DNA from: Catellatospora vulcania
Lineage (GTDB): Bacteria > Actinomycetota > Actinomycetes > Mycobacteriales > Micromonosporaceae
Reading direction: 5' to 3'
Assembly: GCF_009720385.1 (NCBI RefSeq)
Contig: NZ_ML769307.1
Coordinates: 53,510 to 117,509 of the forward strand
Length of the DNA stretch: 64,000 nucleotides
The notes below the pieces were generated by a model. The model worked only from the letters and a program-made list of their open reading frames with translations, did no database searches and was not told where the DNA came from. Below are positions 55,182-63,999 of the stretch, one piece after another. Each line of letters starts with the position of its first letter. Positions within the stretch are counted from its first letter, which is position 1. Both the position numbers and the translations under genes were made by a program.

Positions 55182-58100
55182 GTGTTCGCTCCGTCCCGAT
55201 GGGCGCGCCTGACTATGGCGAGCGCCCTCACCACAGCGGTCGTCGCCGCCGCCGGGTGGCTGCCCGCCACCGCCGCGGCCGCGGCCCCGCCCCCGCAGAC
55301 ACCCGGTATCACGCTGCGGACTTTCGACCTGCAGGTCGCGCTGAGCGCCCTCTGCAACCTCAAGCCCGCGCAGACCCCCAACATCGACAAGCTCATGTCG
55401 ACGATCGACTGGACCACGTCCGCCCAGTTCGGCCTTGAAGACAACTTCTACACCCAGGCCCTGGGGTACGTGAACATCCCCACCGCCGGTAGTTACAACT
55501 TCCGCCTGATCAGCGACGACGGCTCCCGCCTGCTGATCGATGACAACGTGGTCATCAACCACGACGGACTGCACGGCGCTACGGCCAAGGACGGCGCGGT
55601 CACGCTGACCACCGGCTACCACGCGCTGCGCATCGACTTCTTCGAGGCCGGCGGCGGCCAGCAGCTGACGCTGCAGTGGCAGACGCCCGGCTCGACCACG
55701 TTCGTGACCGTGCCGAACTCGGTGCTCAGCACCGACGCCGGCGTCGTGCGGGTCACCGCCCCGGGCCGCAAGGAGTGCGAAGGCACCGGCGACTCGCCGG
55801 GCGACGGCCTGCCGCTGACCTCGGTGCACCCGAACTTCACCCTTACCAACCTGCGCCCGGCCGGCTTCGAGCCGCGGGTCACCGGCATGGACTGGCTGGC
55901 CGACGGCCGCCTGGTCATCTGCACCTGGGGTGGCACCAACGACTCCGGCACCTCGCAGGCCGGTGAGGTCTGGATCCTGGGCAACACCGGCGGCAACACC
56001 ACCCCGGGCGCGGTGACCACCAAGCGGGTCGCCAGCAACCTGAAGGAGCCGATGGGCCTGAAGATCGTCGACGGGGTCATCTACGTCTCGGAGAAGATGC
56101 GGCTGACCAGGCTGGTGGACACCAACGGCGACGAGGTCACCGACCAGTACCAGCAGGTCGCGACCTGGCCCTACGGCGGCACGTTCCACGAGTTCGCGTT
56201 CGGCCTGATGTACGACGCCGGGTTCTTCTACCTCAACCTGTCGGTGGGCATCGACTACGGCGGCAACACCACCAACCCGCAGAAGGTGGGCAACCGCGGC
56301 ACCACCATCAAGATCAACAAGGACACCGGCGCGTGGACGTACGTCGCCGGCGGCCTGCGGACCCCGCACGGCATCGGCTGGGGCCCGGAGAACGGCCTGT
56401 TCGTCACCGACAACCAGGGCGGCTGGCAGCCGGCCTCCAAGCTGGTGCACATCAAGCAGGGCCGCTTCTTCAACCACTACCTGAACCCGGCCGGCCCGTT
56501 CGACAGCGCCCCGGTCACCCCGCCGGTGATCTGGCTGCCGCAGAACGAGATCGGCAACTCGCCGAGCACCCCGAAGTACATGACCAGCGGCCTGTACGCC
56601 GGGCAGTTCGTCATCGGCGACGTCACCTACGGCGGCCTGCAGCGCGCCGCGGTGGAGAAGATCAACGGTGAGTACCAGGGCGCCCTGTTCCGCATGACGC
56701 AGGGCCTGGAAGCCGGTATCTCCGAGGTCAACGTCGGCCCGGACGGCGCGATCTACGTCGGCGGCATCGGCGGCGGCGGCAACTGGGGCCAGACCGGCAA
56801 GCTCAACTTCGGCCTGCAGAAACTCGCCCCCAACGGCGGCAACGCCTTCGACATGCTGAACATGAAGGCCCTGTCCAACGGCTTCGAGATCGAGTACACC
56901 CAGCCGGTGTCGGCGGCGACCGCCACCAACCTGGCCACCAAGTACCGGGTGAAGCAGTGGCGCTACGTCCCGACGGCGGCCTACGGCGGCCCGAAGATCG
57001 ACGAGGAGACGCTGTCGGTGTCGTCGGCCACCCTGTCCGCCGACGGCAAGAAGGTCACCCTGGTGATCAACGGGCTCAAGGCCGGCCGGGTCGTGCACAT
57101 CCGCTCGCCGAAGCCGTTCGGCTCCAGCAACGGCCAGTCGCTGTGGAACACCGAGGTCTGGTACACCCTCAACAACATCCCGGGCCAGGCCCCGTCGAGC
57201 AACCTGGCGCTGAACAAGCCGGCCACGGCGGACAGCTCCTGCGCCACCTCCGAAGGCCCGGCGCAGGCCGTCAACGGCAGCGTCTCGGGCGGCAACGCCG
57301 ACAAGTGGTGCTCGCTGGGCGCGACCAAGTGGCTGCAGGTCGACCTCGGCTCGACGCAGACCGTCAACCGGTTCGTCGTCCAGCACGCCGGCGCGGGTGG
57401 GGAAGCGGTCGGGTTGAACACCCGGGACTTCAACATCCAGACGTCGACGAACGGCACGAGCTGGACCACCGCGGCGACCGTCACCGCGAACACGGCCAGC
57501 ACCACCACGCACAACATCACCGCGACGCAGGCCAGATACATCCGGCTGAACGTCACCACCGGCGGCACCACCGGCAACCTGGCGGCCCGCATCTACGAGT
57601 TCGAGGCCTACGGGACCACCGCGCCGCCGGCGGGCAACCTCGCCGTCGGCAAGCCGGCGACCGCGGACAGCTCGTGCGCCGCGGCCGAAGGCCCGGCCCA
57701 GGCGGTCAACGGCAGCGTCTCGGGCGGCACCACCGACAAGTGGTGCTCGCTGGGCGCGACCAAGTGGCTGCAGGTCGACCTCGGTTCGGCGCAGACGGTC
57801 AGCCAGCTGGTCGTCCGGCACGCCGGGGCAGGCGGCGAGAACACGGCCTGGAACACCCGCGACTTCAACCTCCAGCTGTCCACCAACGGCACCAGCTGGA
57901 CCACGGTCGCGACCGTCACCGCCAACACGGCCAGCATCACCACGCACAACTTCACCGCGGCCCAGGCACGGTACATCCGGCTCAACATCACCACGCCGGC
58001 CAGTGACGGCAACGGTGCGGCCCGGATCTACGAGTTCGAGGCGTACGGCACGACGACGCAGCCGACCCGGATCGTGCTGTTCGACGGCACCAACATGAAC

Positions 58101-58649
58101 AACTTCCAGCACTCCAACGGCACCCCGGTCACCTGGCCGCTGGGCAACGGCGGCGTGGAGGTCCTCGGCGGCGACATCAAGTCCAAGCAGGCGTTCGGCG
58201 ACTTCAAGCTGCACGCCGAGTTCTGGCTGCCCAACCTGCCGATCGACGTCACCGGCCAGCAACGGGCCAACAGCGGCATCTACCTGCAGGACCGCTACGA
58301 ACTGCAGGTGCTGGACTCGTTCGGGGACACCACCCCGGCCAACAACGAGTGCGGTGCGATCTACGAGAAGATCGCCCCGTCGGTCAACGCGGCCACGGCG
58401 CCGGAGACCTGGCAGACGTACGAGGTCACGTTCCGCGCGGCCCGGTACAGCGGCACCACCAAGACCGAGAACGCCCGCGTCACGGTCGTCTGGAACGGTG
58501 TCACCGTCATCAACAACGCCGAGATCAACGGGCCCACCGGCAACGGCGCCGCGGAGACCTCGGCGCCCGGTCCGCTGCGGTTCCAGGACCACGGCGACCC
58601 GGGAGCCAACCTGTTCTACCGCAACATCTGGGTGGAGCCGGCGGTCTGA
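55182..58649 (+). CDS. Secreted PA14/sorbosone-dehydrogenase-like/2xCBM32/DUF1080 protein
   Basis: 1155 residues: signal peptide (1-35), PA14 (about 75-195), a beta-propeller like PQQ-type sorbosone/glucose dehydrogenases (about 215-590; GMDWLADGRLVICTWGG), two tandem F5/8C-CBM32 modules (about 673-812 and 817-955), and a C-terminal DUF1080/3-keto-disaccharide-hydrolase domain (about 961-1155; FDGTNMNNFQHSN). The propeller would oxidise a sugar and the DUF1080 domain may cleave a 3-keto glycoside, while PA14 and CBM32 bind glycan. GTG 55182 has GGAGGAAAA upstream. Cofactor use is inferred. Confidence 0.88.
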   Translation: MFAPSRWARLTMASALTTAVVAAAGWLPATAAAAAPPPQTPGITLRTFDLQVALSALCNLKPAQTPNIDKLMSTIDWTTSAQFGLEDNFYTQALGYVNIPTAGSYNFRLISDDGSRLLIDDNVVINHDGLHGATAKDGAVTLTTGYHALRIDFFEAGGGQQLTLQWQTPGSTTFVTVPNSVLSTDAGVVRVTAPGRKECEGTGDSPGDGLPLTSVHPNFTLTNLRPAGFEPRVTGMDWLADGRLVICTWGGTNDSGTSQAGEVWILGNTGGNTTPGAVTTKRVASNLKEPMGLKIVDGVIYVSEKMRLTRLVDTNGDEVTDQYQQVATWPYGGTFHEFAFGLMYDAGFFYLNLSVGIDYGGNTTNPQKVGNRGTTIKINKDTGAWTYVAGGLRTPHGIGWGPENGLFVTDNQGGWQPASKLVHIKQGRFFNHYLNPAGPFDSAPVTPPVIWLPQNEIGNSPSTPKYMTSGLYAGQFVIGDVTYGGLQRAAVEKINGEYQGALFRMTQGLEAGISEVNVGPDGAIYVGGIGGGGNWGQTGKLNFGLQKLAPNGGNAFDMLNMKALSNGFEIEYTQPVSAATATNLATKYRVKQWRYVPTAAYGGPKIDEETLSVSSATLSADGKKVTLVINGLKAGRVVHIRSPKPFGSSNGQSLWNTEVWYTLNNIPGQAPSSNLALNKPATADSSCATSEGPAQAVNGSVSGGNADKWCSLGATKWLQVDLGSTQTVNRFVVQHAGAGGEAVGLNTRDFNIQTSTNGTSWTTAATVTANTASTTTHNITATQARYIRLNVTTGGTTGNLAARIYEFEAYGTTAPPAGNLAVGKPATADSSCAAAEGPAQAVNGSVSGGTTDKWCSLGATKWLQVDLGSAQTVSQLVVRHAGAGGENTAWNTRDFNLQLSTNGTSWTTVATVTANTASITTHNFTAAQARYIRLNITTPASDGNGAARIYEFEAYGTTTQPTRIVLFDGTNMNNFQHSNGTPVTWPLGNGGVEVLGGDIKSKQAFGDFKLHAEFWLPNLPIDVTGQQRANSGIYLQDRYELQVLDSFGDTTPANNECGAIYEKIAPSVNAATAPETWQTYEVTFRAARYSGTTKTENARVTVVWNGVTVINNAEINGPTGNGAAETSAPGPLRFQDHGDPGANLFYRNIWVEPAV
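57207..58050 (+). repeat. Tandem CBM32 domain duplication
   Basis: Two coding copies (about 57207-57612 and 57634-58050) share long near-identical stretches, for example DKWCSLGATKWLQVDLGS in both. The high nucleotide identity points to a recent internal duplication. Confidence 0.8.
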
Positions 58650-58670
58650 CCCGTACGTCATGAACGACCG

Positions 58671-58702
58671 AGCCGGCCCGGATGCGCGCATCCGGGCCGG
58701 CT
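58671..58702. terminator. Perfect 32-nt palindrome, terminator
   Basis: The half-site AGCCGGCCCGGATGCG is followed directly by its exact reverse complement. It lies 21 nt after the PA14 gene stop, before a convergent gene, and is followed by CTTCGG. The hairpin can act in both directions. Confidence 0.75.
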
Positions 58703-58796
58703 CTTCGGTGTCCCGCATCAGGGCTTGCGTATGCCACGTGTCGGTGCCGAGGCCGCCCACCCGGCCGAGGTTGACGGCGTGCCACTGCCCGGCCCG

Positions 58797-59285
58797 TCAC
58801 GGCCTGAACCGGGTCGCCCCGTCGATGCAGAAAGCCGTGGTCGCGGCCGCCTCGCCCGGCAGGCAGCGGCCGTCGGACAGCACCCGGTTCCGCAGCGGCG
58901 TACCCAGGTCGACCTCGTACGGGACCTGGTTGTTGCCCGGGCACGACGCAGCGCCGGTCTGCTTCGGCGCCACGCTGAAGGTCACCACGATCTCCGACTC
59001 GCTCAACCGGAGCTGCGGTGTCAGCACCTGCCCGGTCACGCCGTCGTTGCAGCCCAGCCGCGAGACCAGCGCGGTGAACCGGGTCGACGACGCGGTGAGC
59101 GTCTGACCTGGCGCGAGGTCCCAGACCGCGGCGTCGCCGTCGGCGGACGGCGCGGTGTCCGGGGCGGCAGCCGGGGACGAGCCCGGCCCGGCAGCGGACG
59201 GTGCGGGGCCGGTCGCGCACCCGGCCGTCATGGCAGTCAGGCACGCCGCGGCCGTCAGCGCGACAGCCTGAAGTCGGGTCAGCAT
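58797..59285 (-). CDS. Hypothetical lipoprotein
   Basis: A 162-residue exported lipoprotein: signal peptide with lipobox LTAMTAGC, a Pro/Ala/Ser spacer (to about residue 50), then a small domain with four cysteines (SRLGCND, AASCPGN, GRCLPGE, AFCIDG) that probably form disulfides. I recognise no family. ATG 59285 lies after a CGGGA site. It is co-directional with the M81 gene upstream (53 bp) and could be in its operon. Confidence 0.7.
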   Translation of the reverse strand: MLTRLQAVALTAAACLTAMTAGCATGPAPSAAGPGSSPAAAPDTAPSADGDAAVWDLAPGQTLTASSTRFTALVSRLGCNDGVTGQVLTPQLRLSESEIVVTFSVAPKQTGAASCPGNNQVPYEVDLGTPLRNRVLSDGRCLPGEAAATTAFCIDGATRFRP

Positions 59286-59338
59286 TCCCGTGAGACGCGG
59301 CCGCGGCGTCCCCGGGTTCCGTCTCAGCCGCTTCGTGA

Positions 59339-60796
59339 TCACCCGCGCACGACGTTCAGGTCCGCGGTGAAGCCACGATCCAGCGGAAACATCGGCCGCA
59401 CAAGGTGGCGGTACGGCAGCCGCGCCAGGTCCTGGTCGACCCCGCCCGGGGTCAGCGCGAGCAGCCAGTCGCCTGCCGCGTCGAACAGCTCGGGCTCCAG
59501 GTAGCCGATCTTCACCACCACGACGTCCACCGCGTCGACCGCGACGCCCAGCCGGGTGTACGACTCCAGCAGCCGGTACTGCATCCGCCGTGACGTGACG
59601 AACACGCTGAGCCCGCCGATGCGAACGCTGACGCACCGCCCGCCGTCGGGGTCGTCGGCCACCGCCTCCAGGACCCCGTCGAGCCGCAGCGGGCCCGGGT
59701 CGCGCGGGTCGATGCGCCCACCGGCGGTCACCCGCACCGGCGAGCCGACCGGCTGGTCGGCGATCTGCGCGACCGCCTGCGGATCCACCAGCGAGGCGAA
59801 CACGGCGCGGCGCGCGCCGTCGCGGATCTCGGGCCGCGCCAGCAGGCGCTCCAGCGCGAAGGTGACGTCGTCCGCGCCGCCGGCCCCCGGGTTGTCACCG
59901 GAGTCGCTGACGAAGAACGGCCGCCGGGCCGGGTCGGCGGCCAGGGCGGTGTCGAGGCACTCGTCCATCGAGCCGGTCGGGGCGGCGAACGCGAAGTCGT
60001 CGCGGGCCGCCCAGAACCGCTCACCCAGCTCGCGGGCCGCGTCTGCGGCCGCCGTGGCGTCGGTGCCGGTGACCACGACCGCGCCCTGGCAGCGCGGCTG
60101 GTCGGCCCAGGCGTACCCGACCCAGATCGCCGCGTCGACGATGCCGTCGCGGGACTCGATCTCCGGCACCTGTGCGTAGAGGCTCCGCGCCGGGTCCTCG
60201 CGGGTGCTGGTCATCTCGCCCGGCAGCAGGACCGGCACGTGGACCAGGGCCTTGTGCGGCCGCTGCCCCCGGCGCAGCGCCGCGACCAGGTTGCGGGCGG
60301 CGCGCTCGCGGGTCTCCCACACGTCGACGTGCGGGGCGGTCCGGTAGCAGGTGAGCAGGTCGCAGGCGTCGAACAGCACCCGGGACACATTGCCGTGCAG
60401 GTCCATCGCCGCGGACACGTACGGCTGCGGCCCGAGCGCCGACCGGATCGCGGTGATCAGGTCGCCCTCGGCGTCGTCGCGCCCGACGACGCTCATCGCC
60501 CCGTGGAAGTCGACCAGCATGCCGTCCAGCGGGCCCGCCGCGGCCAGGCGCTGCACGATCTCGGCTGCCCAGGTCTCGTATGCCGCCGCCTCGACCGCGC
60601 CGCCGGGCAGGGCGCGGGCGTGCACGAGCGGGATCCACTCGACGTCGGCGGCCCACGGCCGCCCGAACCATTCGTACCGTGCCAGCAGCGCGTCGCCCCG
60701 GGTGACTTCGAAGTCGTCGGCCCTGCTCAGGTGCGGTGTGAACGTGCTTGATTCGATGTGGATGCCGCCGATGGCGATGCGCAGGGGGCGGGACAT
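59339..60796 (-). CDS. M81 family metallopeptidase (MlrC-like)
   Basis: A 485-residue MlrC-type metallohydrolase. The N-terminal IAIGGIHIESSTFTP and the metal-binding stretches VDFHGAMS, MDLHGNVS and TAPHVDVWETRERA give the DUF1485 signature; the second half has FFVSDSGDNPGAGGADDVT and the MlrC C-terminal domain. MlrC degrades linearised microcystin, but family members act on various small peptides or amides; the substrate is unknown. ATG 60796 begins the conserved frame. It is divergent from the GH16 gene. Confidence 0.9.
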   Translation of the reverse strand: MSRPLRIAIGGIHIESSTFTPHLSRADDFEVTRGDALLARYEWFGRPWAADVEWIPLVHARALPGGAVEAAAYETWAAEIVQRLAAAGPLDGMLVDFHGAMSVVGRDDAEGDLITAIRSALGPQPYVSAAMDLHGNVSRVLFDACDLLTCYRTAPHVDVWETRERAARNLVAALRRGQRPHKALVHVPVLLPGEMTSTREDPARSLYAQVPEIESRDGIVDAAIWVGYAWADQPRCQGAVVVTGTDATAAADAARELGERFWAARDDFAFAAPTGSMDECLDTALAADPARRPFFVSDSGDNPGAGGADDVTFALERLLARPEIRDGARRAVFASLVDPQAVAQIADQPVGSPVRVTAGGRIDPRDPGPLRLDGVLEAVADDPDGGRCVSVRIGGLSVFVTSRRMQYRLLESYTRLGVAVDAVDVVVVKIGYLEPELFDAAGDWLLALTPGGVDQDLARLPYRHLVRPMFPLDRGFTADLNVVRG

Positions 60797-60913
60797 GGTC
60801 GGTCGGCTCCTAGCAGGTTGGCACGGCGTCCTGCCGTGATCGTCCGTTCTTAGACCGTAACCTGCGGAAACTCGCCGAATCCCGGAGGGTGTCCCTCGGC
60901 TCGAGCGCCGTCG

Positions 60914-60925
60914 GAGAGCGCTTTC
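60914..60925. promoter_or_regulatory. LacI-type operator candidate
   Basis: GAGAGCGCTTTC, centred on AGCGCT, differs by one base from the symmetrical GAAAGCGCTTTC used by many LacI-family sugar repressors. It is between the M81 and GH16 genes and may control GH16 expression. Confidence 0.5.
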
Positions 60926-60983
60926 ACCGCTGTCTGCTGGGATGACCGCGAATTGCGGAGAGCGTGTTCTCGTCTAAAAACTC

Positions 60984-61011
60984 TTGACTGGCGCGACGAT
61001 GCAGTCATAAT
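60984..61011 (+). promoter_or_regulatory. Housekeeping-type promoter of the GH16 gene
   Basis: TTGACT, 16 nt, CATAAT: close to the vegetative -35/-10 consensus, about 57 nt before the GTG at 61068. The operator-like site lies 59 nt upstream of it. Confidence 0.65.
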
Positions 61012-61067
61012 TTTCACTGTCTCAATATGAGCGTGAACATTACTCTCACCGTCCCTGGGAGGTCCTC

Positions 61068-62432
61068 GTGTTCCGAAAACCCGCCGCCTCGAGCGCGGCC
61101 GTTCTGCTGATCGCCGCAGGGCTGGTCAGCGTCGCCGCACCCCAACCCGCGGCTGCCGCCAGCTGCAGCGTCCTGTTCGACGATTTCCAGTACAGCTCTT
61201 CGGCCGATCCCGCCCTGGCGGCGCGTCACTGGACGGTCCGCAGCGGCGGCGGGGGACCGGGCATACCCGGCGCCTCATGGCTGCCCGCCAACGTGACGTT
61301 CCCGGTCGCGGACGGGCAGAAGGTCCTCCAACTGTCGGCCTACACCGACGGCACCGGCGCCGGCACGGCGCAGACGGAGATCTACCACCAGCGGAAGTTC
61401 TTCGAGGGCACCTATGCCAGCCGGGTCCGCTTCACCGACGCGCCGGTGGCTGGCAACGACGGCGACCGCATCGTGGAGACCTTCTTCACGATCACCCCGC
61501 TGGCCTACTCGATGGATCCGAGCTACGGCGAGATCGACTTCGAGTACCTGGCGAACGGGGGATGGGGCGAGACCGGCCCGGCGTTCTTCGAGACCACGTG
61601 GGAGACCTATCAGCCCGACCCGTGGATCGCCGACAACGTGCACGCCGTCCAGCGGCGCAGCTATGACGGCTGGCACGATCTGGTGGCACAGGTCAGCGGC
61701 GGCCGGGTCAAGTACTTCATCGACGGCGTGCTGGTCGCCGACCACGGCGACAGGTTCTATCCCGAGACGCCGATGTCTATCAACTACAACCTGTGGTTCA
61801 TCGACAGCTCCGGCCACACGGGCGGCCGCAGCACGTACATCCAGCAGGTGGACTGGCTCTACTTCGCCGGCAACGAGGTGATCTCGGGCGATGTCGCGCG
61901 CACCCGGGTCAACGCCTACCGGAGTTCGGGGACCACGCACGTGGACGCCGTCGGCACGGGTGGCAGCTGCCCCGAACCGGGCGGCGGCGGGCCGATCTCC
62001 GCCACGACCTGGTACAGCATCGTCAACAAGACCAGCGGCAAGTGTGTCGACGCCCGTGCTTCGGGCACCGCCAACGGCACCGCCATCCAGCAGTACACGT
62101 GCAACAACTCCAACGCCCAGCAGTACCTGTTCCAGCCCACCGCCGGCAGCAACGTGCGCATCAACAACCGGAACAACGCCGCCCAGGTCATCGACGTCAG
62201 CGGGGTGTCGGCCGCGGACAACGCGCTCGTGCACCTGTGGGCGTACGGCGGCGGCGGAAACCAGCAGTGGACACCGGTGGCCGAAGGCGGCGGCTACTAC
62301 CACTTCGTGTCCGTGCACAGTGGCAAGTGCCTGGACGTCCCGGGCGCCGCCACCGCCGACAGCGTGCAGCTGGTGCAGTACACCTGCAACGGCACCGGGG
62401 CTCAGTCGTTCCGGTTGGTGGCCCAGCCGTAG
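61068..62432 (+). CDS. Secreted GH16-like glycoside hydrolase with ricin-type CBM13
   Basis: A 454-residue exported enzyme. Signal peptide (1-31), a GH16-type jelly roll (about 33-290) with the catalytic triplet E155-x-D157-x-E159 (YGEIDFEY), then a ricin B/CBM13 trefoil (about 308-454) with QQ(Y/W) repeats. GH16 covers laminarinases, agarases and related endo-beta-glycanases; the substrate cannot be fixed. GTG 61068 has a GGGAGG site. A vegetative promoter and a LacI-like operator lie upstream, suggesting induction by sugar. Convergent with the GH5 gene. Confidence 0.9.
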   Translation: MFRKPAASSAAVLLIAAGLVSVAAPQPAAAASCSVLFDDFQYSSSADPALAARHWTVRSGGGGPGIPGASWLPANVTFPVADGQKVLQLSAYTDGTGAGTAQTEIYHQRKFFEGTYASRVRFTDAPVAGNDGDRIVETFFTITPLAYSMDPSYGEIDFEYLANGGWGETGPAFFETTWETYQPDPWIADNVHAVQRRSYDGWHDLVAQVSGGRVKYFIDGVLVADHGDRFYPETPMSINYNLWFIDSSGHTGGRSTYIQQVDWLYFAGNEVISGDVARTRVNAYRSSGTTHVDAVGTGGSCPEPGGGGPISATTWYSIVNKTSGKCVDARASGTANGTAIQQYTCNNSNAQQYLFQPTAGSNVRINNRNNAAQVIDVSGVSAADNALVHLWAYGGGGNQQWTPVAEGGGYYHFVSVHSGKCLDVPGAATADSVQLVQYTCNGTGAQSFRLVAQP

Positions 62433-62440
62433 CAGAACTC

Positions 62441-62472
62441 CGGCGGGGGCGTCGGCGACGACGCCCCCGCCG
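62441..62472. terminator. Bidirectional hairpin terminator
   Basis: A 13-bp perfect stem (CGGCGGGGGCGTC with its complement) closes a GGCGAC loop, between the convergent GH16 and GH5 genes. Confidence 0.8.
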
Positions 62473-62481
62473 GGATGACCG

Positions 62482-63999
62482 TCAGACGGCCGTACGCGAC
62501 CACTGCTGGTTGGTGCCGGTGTTGCACGTGTACTGCTTGAGGATCACGCCGTCCGCGGTCGACGCGGCCGGCACGTCCACGCATTTGCCACTGTGCCGGG
62601 CCCGGAGCTGGAAGTAGCTGCCGTTGGCGACCATCTGGAACTGCTGGTTGGCGCCGGTGCCGCAGGTGTACTGGACGAGTTCGGCGCCGTCGGCCGTGGA
62701 AGCGCTCACCACGTCGAGACACTTTCCGCTGTGCCGGCTGACGATGCGCCAGTAGCCACTGCCGGCGTCGGAGAACTGCCACTGCTGCCAGGCGTTGCCG
62801 CCGTAGGTGTACTGGCCGACGCGCGCGCCGTTGTCGGTGTTCGGTGACTGGACGTCCATGGCCTTCCCGCTGTGGCGCACGTTGACCCGGTAGAACGTCG
62901 TCGGCTGCGGCGTGGAGTCGCCGACGGTGTCGCCCCAGGCGTACCGGATCCGGTCCGCGCCGGAGGCGTTGCGCACGGTCAGGTTGAGGTTGGTGCCGCT
63001 GCCGCTCAGGGCGAACATCGAGTACCAGTCGTAGCCGATGGTGCCGGGTTTGCCGCCGAGCGCGGGCCAGTAGGTGCCGCCCATCTGGTTGTCCCGCATC
63101 ACCTGGGCCATGGCCCGGATGTGGCGGACGAAGTTGTCGGTGCTGTTCGCGTCGCCGTAGTCGAGGCCGGTGGACATCGGCCCCCCGAACTCGGTGGCCA
63201 CCGCCCGGGAGGCGCAGTTGCCCAGGCGCGTCTGGATGTGGCTGCGGAAGGCGTCGTAGGTCATCGCGCTGTAGAAGAAGGCGTAGTGGTGGAAGGACAG
63301 CAGGGTGGCGTTGAAGCGGCTGTCGTTGCAGATGTCGCGCAGATCCTGGCTGTAGCCGGTGCCGCCGATGAGCACCCGGCTCGGCACAGCCGAAGTGTGG
63401 TAGCCGAGCCAGTTCGCCGCGACGTTGCGCCAGTCCACCGAGGTGTACCCGTGCGGCTCGTTCATCGGCTCGAAGTAGACGTTGGTGTTCGAGCCGTACG
63501 TGTTGGTCACGCTGGACCACATCGTGTTCCACGCGGCCAGGTTCGTGATCTTTCCACCGGAGGCGGCCCCGTCCTCCCAGTAGGCGAGGATGACTTTGAA
63601 GCCGCGCTCGGTGGCGGCGTCGATGGCGCCGCGGTAGGCGTTCCACCAGGTCGTGTTGGCCACGGTGTGGGTGTTGATGGGCAGCCGGACCGTGTTGACC
63701 CCCATCGTGGAGGCCAGGTCGTCGTAGACGGCGTTGGCCTTGGCCCGCACGGTGGCATTGCTGTCGGACTGGCTCAGGCCCTGCACGACGAGCAGGCCGG
63801 TGCTGAAGTTGTCGCCCAGCACGGCCCAGTTCATGCCGCGGAACTGGCGGGTGGCGGCCTGGGCCGGCGCGGCGAAGACGACGATGCTCGCCATCGCCGC
63901 CAGCGCGGTCGCCACGAGTGCGGTCAGCAGCCGGTGCGATGACCGGGCACTGCTCGACGGTCCTGATGCGTAGCCGTCAGGCGACTTGATCCGTGTCAT
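62482..63999 (-). CDS. Secreted GH5 glycoside hydrolase with ricin-type CBM13
   Basis: A 505-residue exported enzyme. The signal peptide ends near residue 49 (AAPAQA). The GH5-type TIM barrel (about 50-330) has acid/base E181 (FEPMNEPHG) and nucleophile E270 (ATEFGGP); a small beta region follows, then a ricin B/CBM13 trefoil (about 370-505) with three QQW/QQF repeats. It likely cleaves cellulose, mannan or another beta-glycan. ATG 63999 begins at the window edge; a longer gene cannot be excluded, but the signal peptide makes this start plausible. Confidence 0.9.
   Translation of the reverse strand: MTRIKSPDGYASGPSSSARSSHRLLTALVATALAAMASIVVFAAPAQAATRQFRGMNWAVLGDNFSTGLLVVQGLSQSDSNATVRAKANAVYDDLASTMGVNTVRLPINTHTVANTTWWNAYRGAIDAATERGFKVILAYWEDGAASGGKITNLAAWNTMWSSVTNTYGSNTNVYFEPMNEPHGYTSVDWRNVAANWLGYHTSAVPSRVLIGGTGYSQDLRDICNDSRFNATLLSFHHYAFFYSAMTYDAFRSHIQTRLGNCASRAVATEFGGPMSTGLDYGDANSTDNFVRHIRAMAQVMRDNQMGGTYWPALGGKPGTIGYDWYSMFALSGSGTNLNLTVRNASGADRIRYAWGDTVGDSTPQPTTFYRVNVRHSGKAMDVQSPNTDNGARVGQYTYGGNAWQQWQFSDAGSGYWRIVSRHSGKCLDVVSASTADGAELVQYTCGTGANQQFQMVANGSYFQLRARHSGKCVDVPAASTADGVILKQYTCNTGTNQQWSRTAV

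Noticed and set aside
54879-58760. A 1293-codon open frame on the - strand
   Set aside because: It is antisense to the PA14/CBM32/DUF1080 gene; its repetitive Val/Arg/Gly composition mirrors the real gene.
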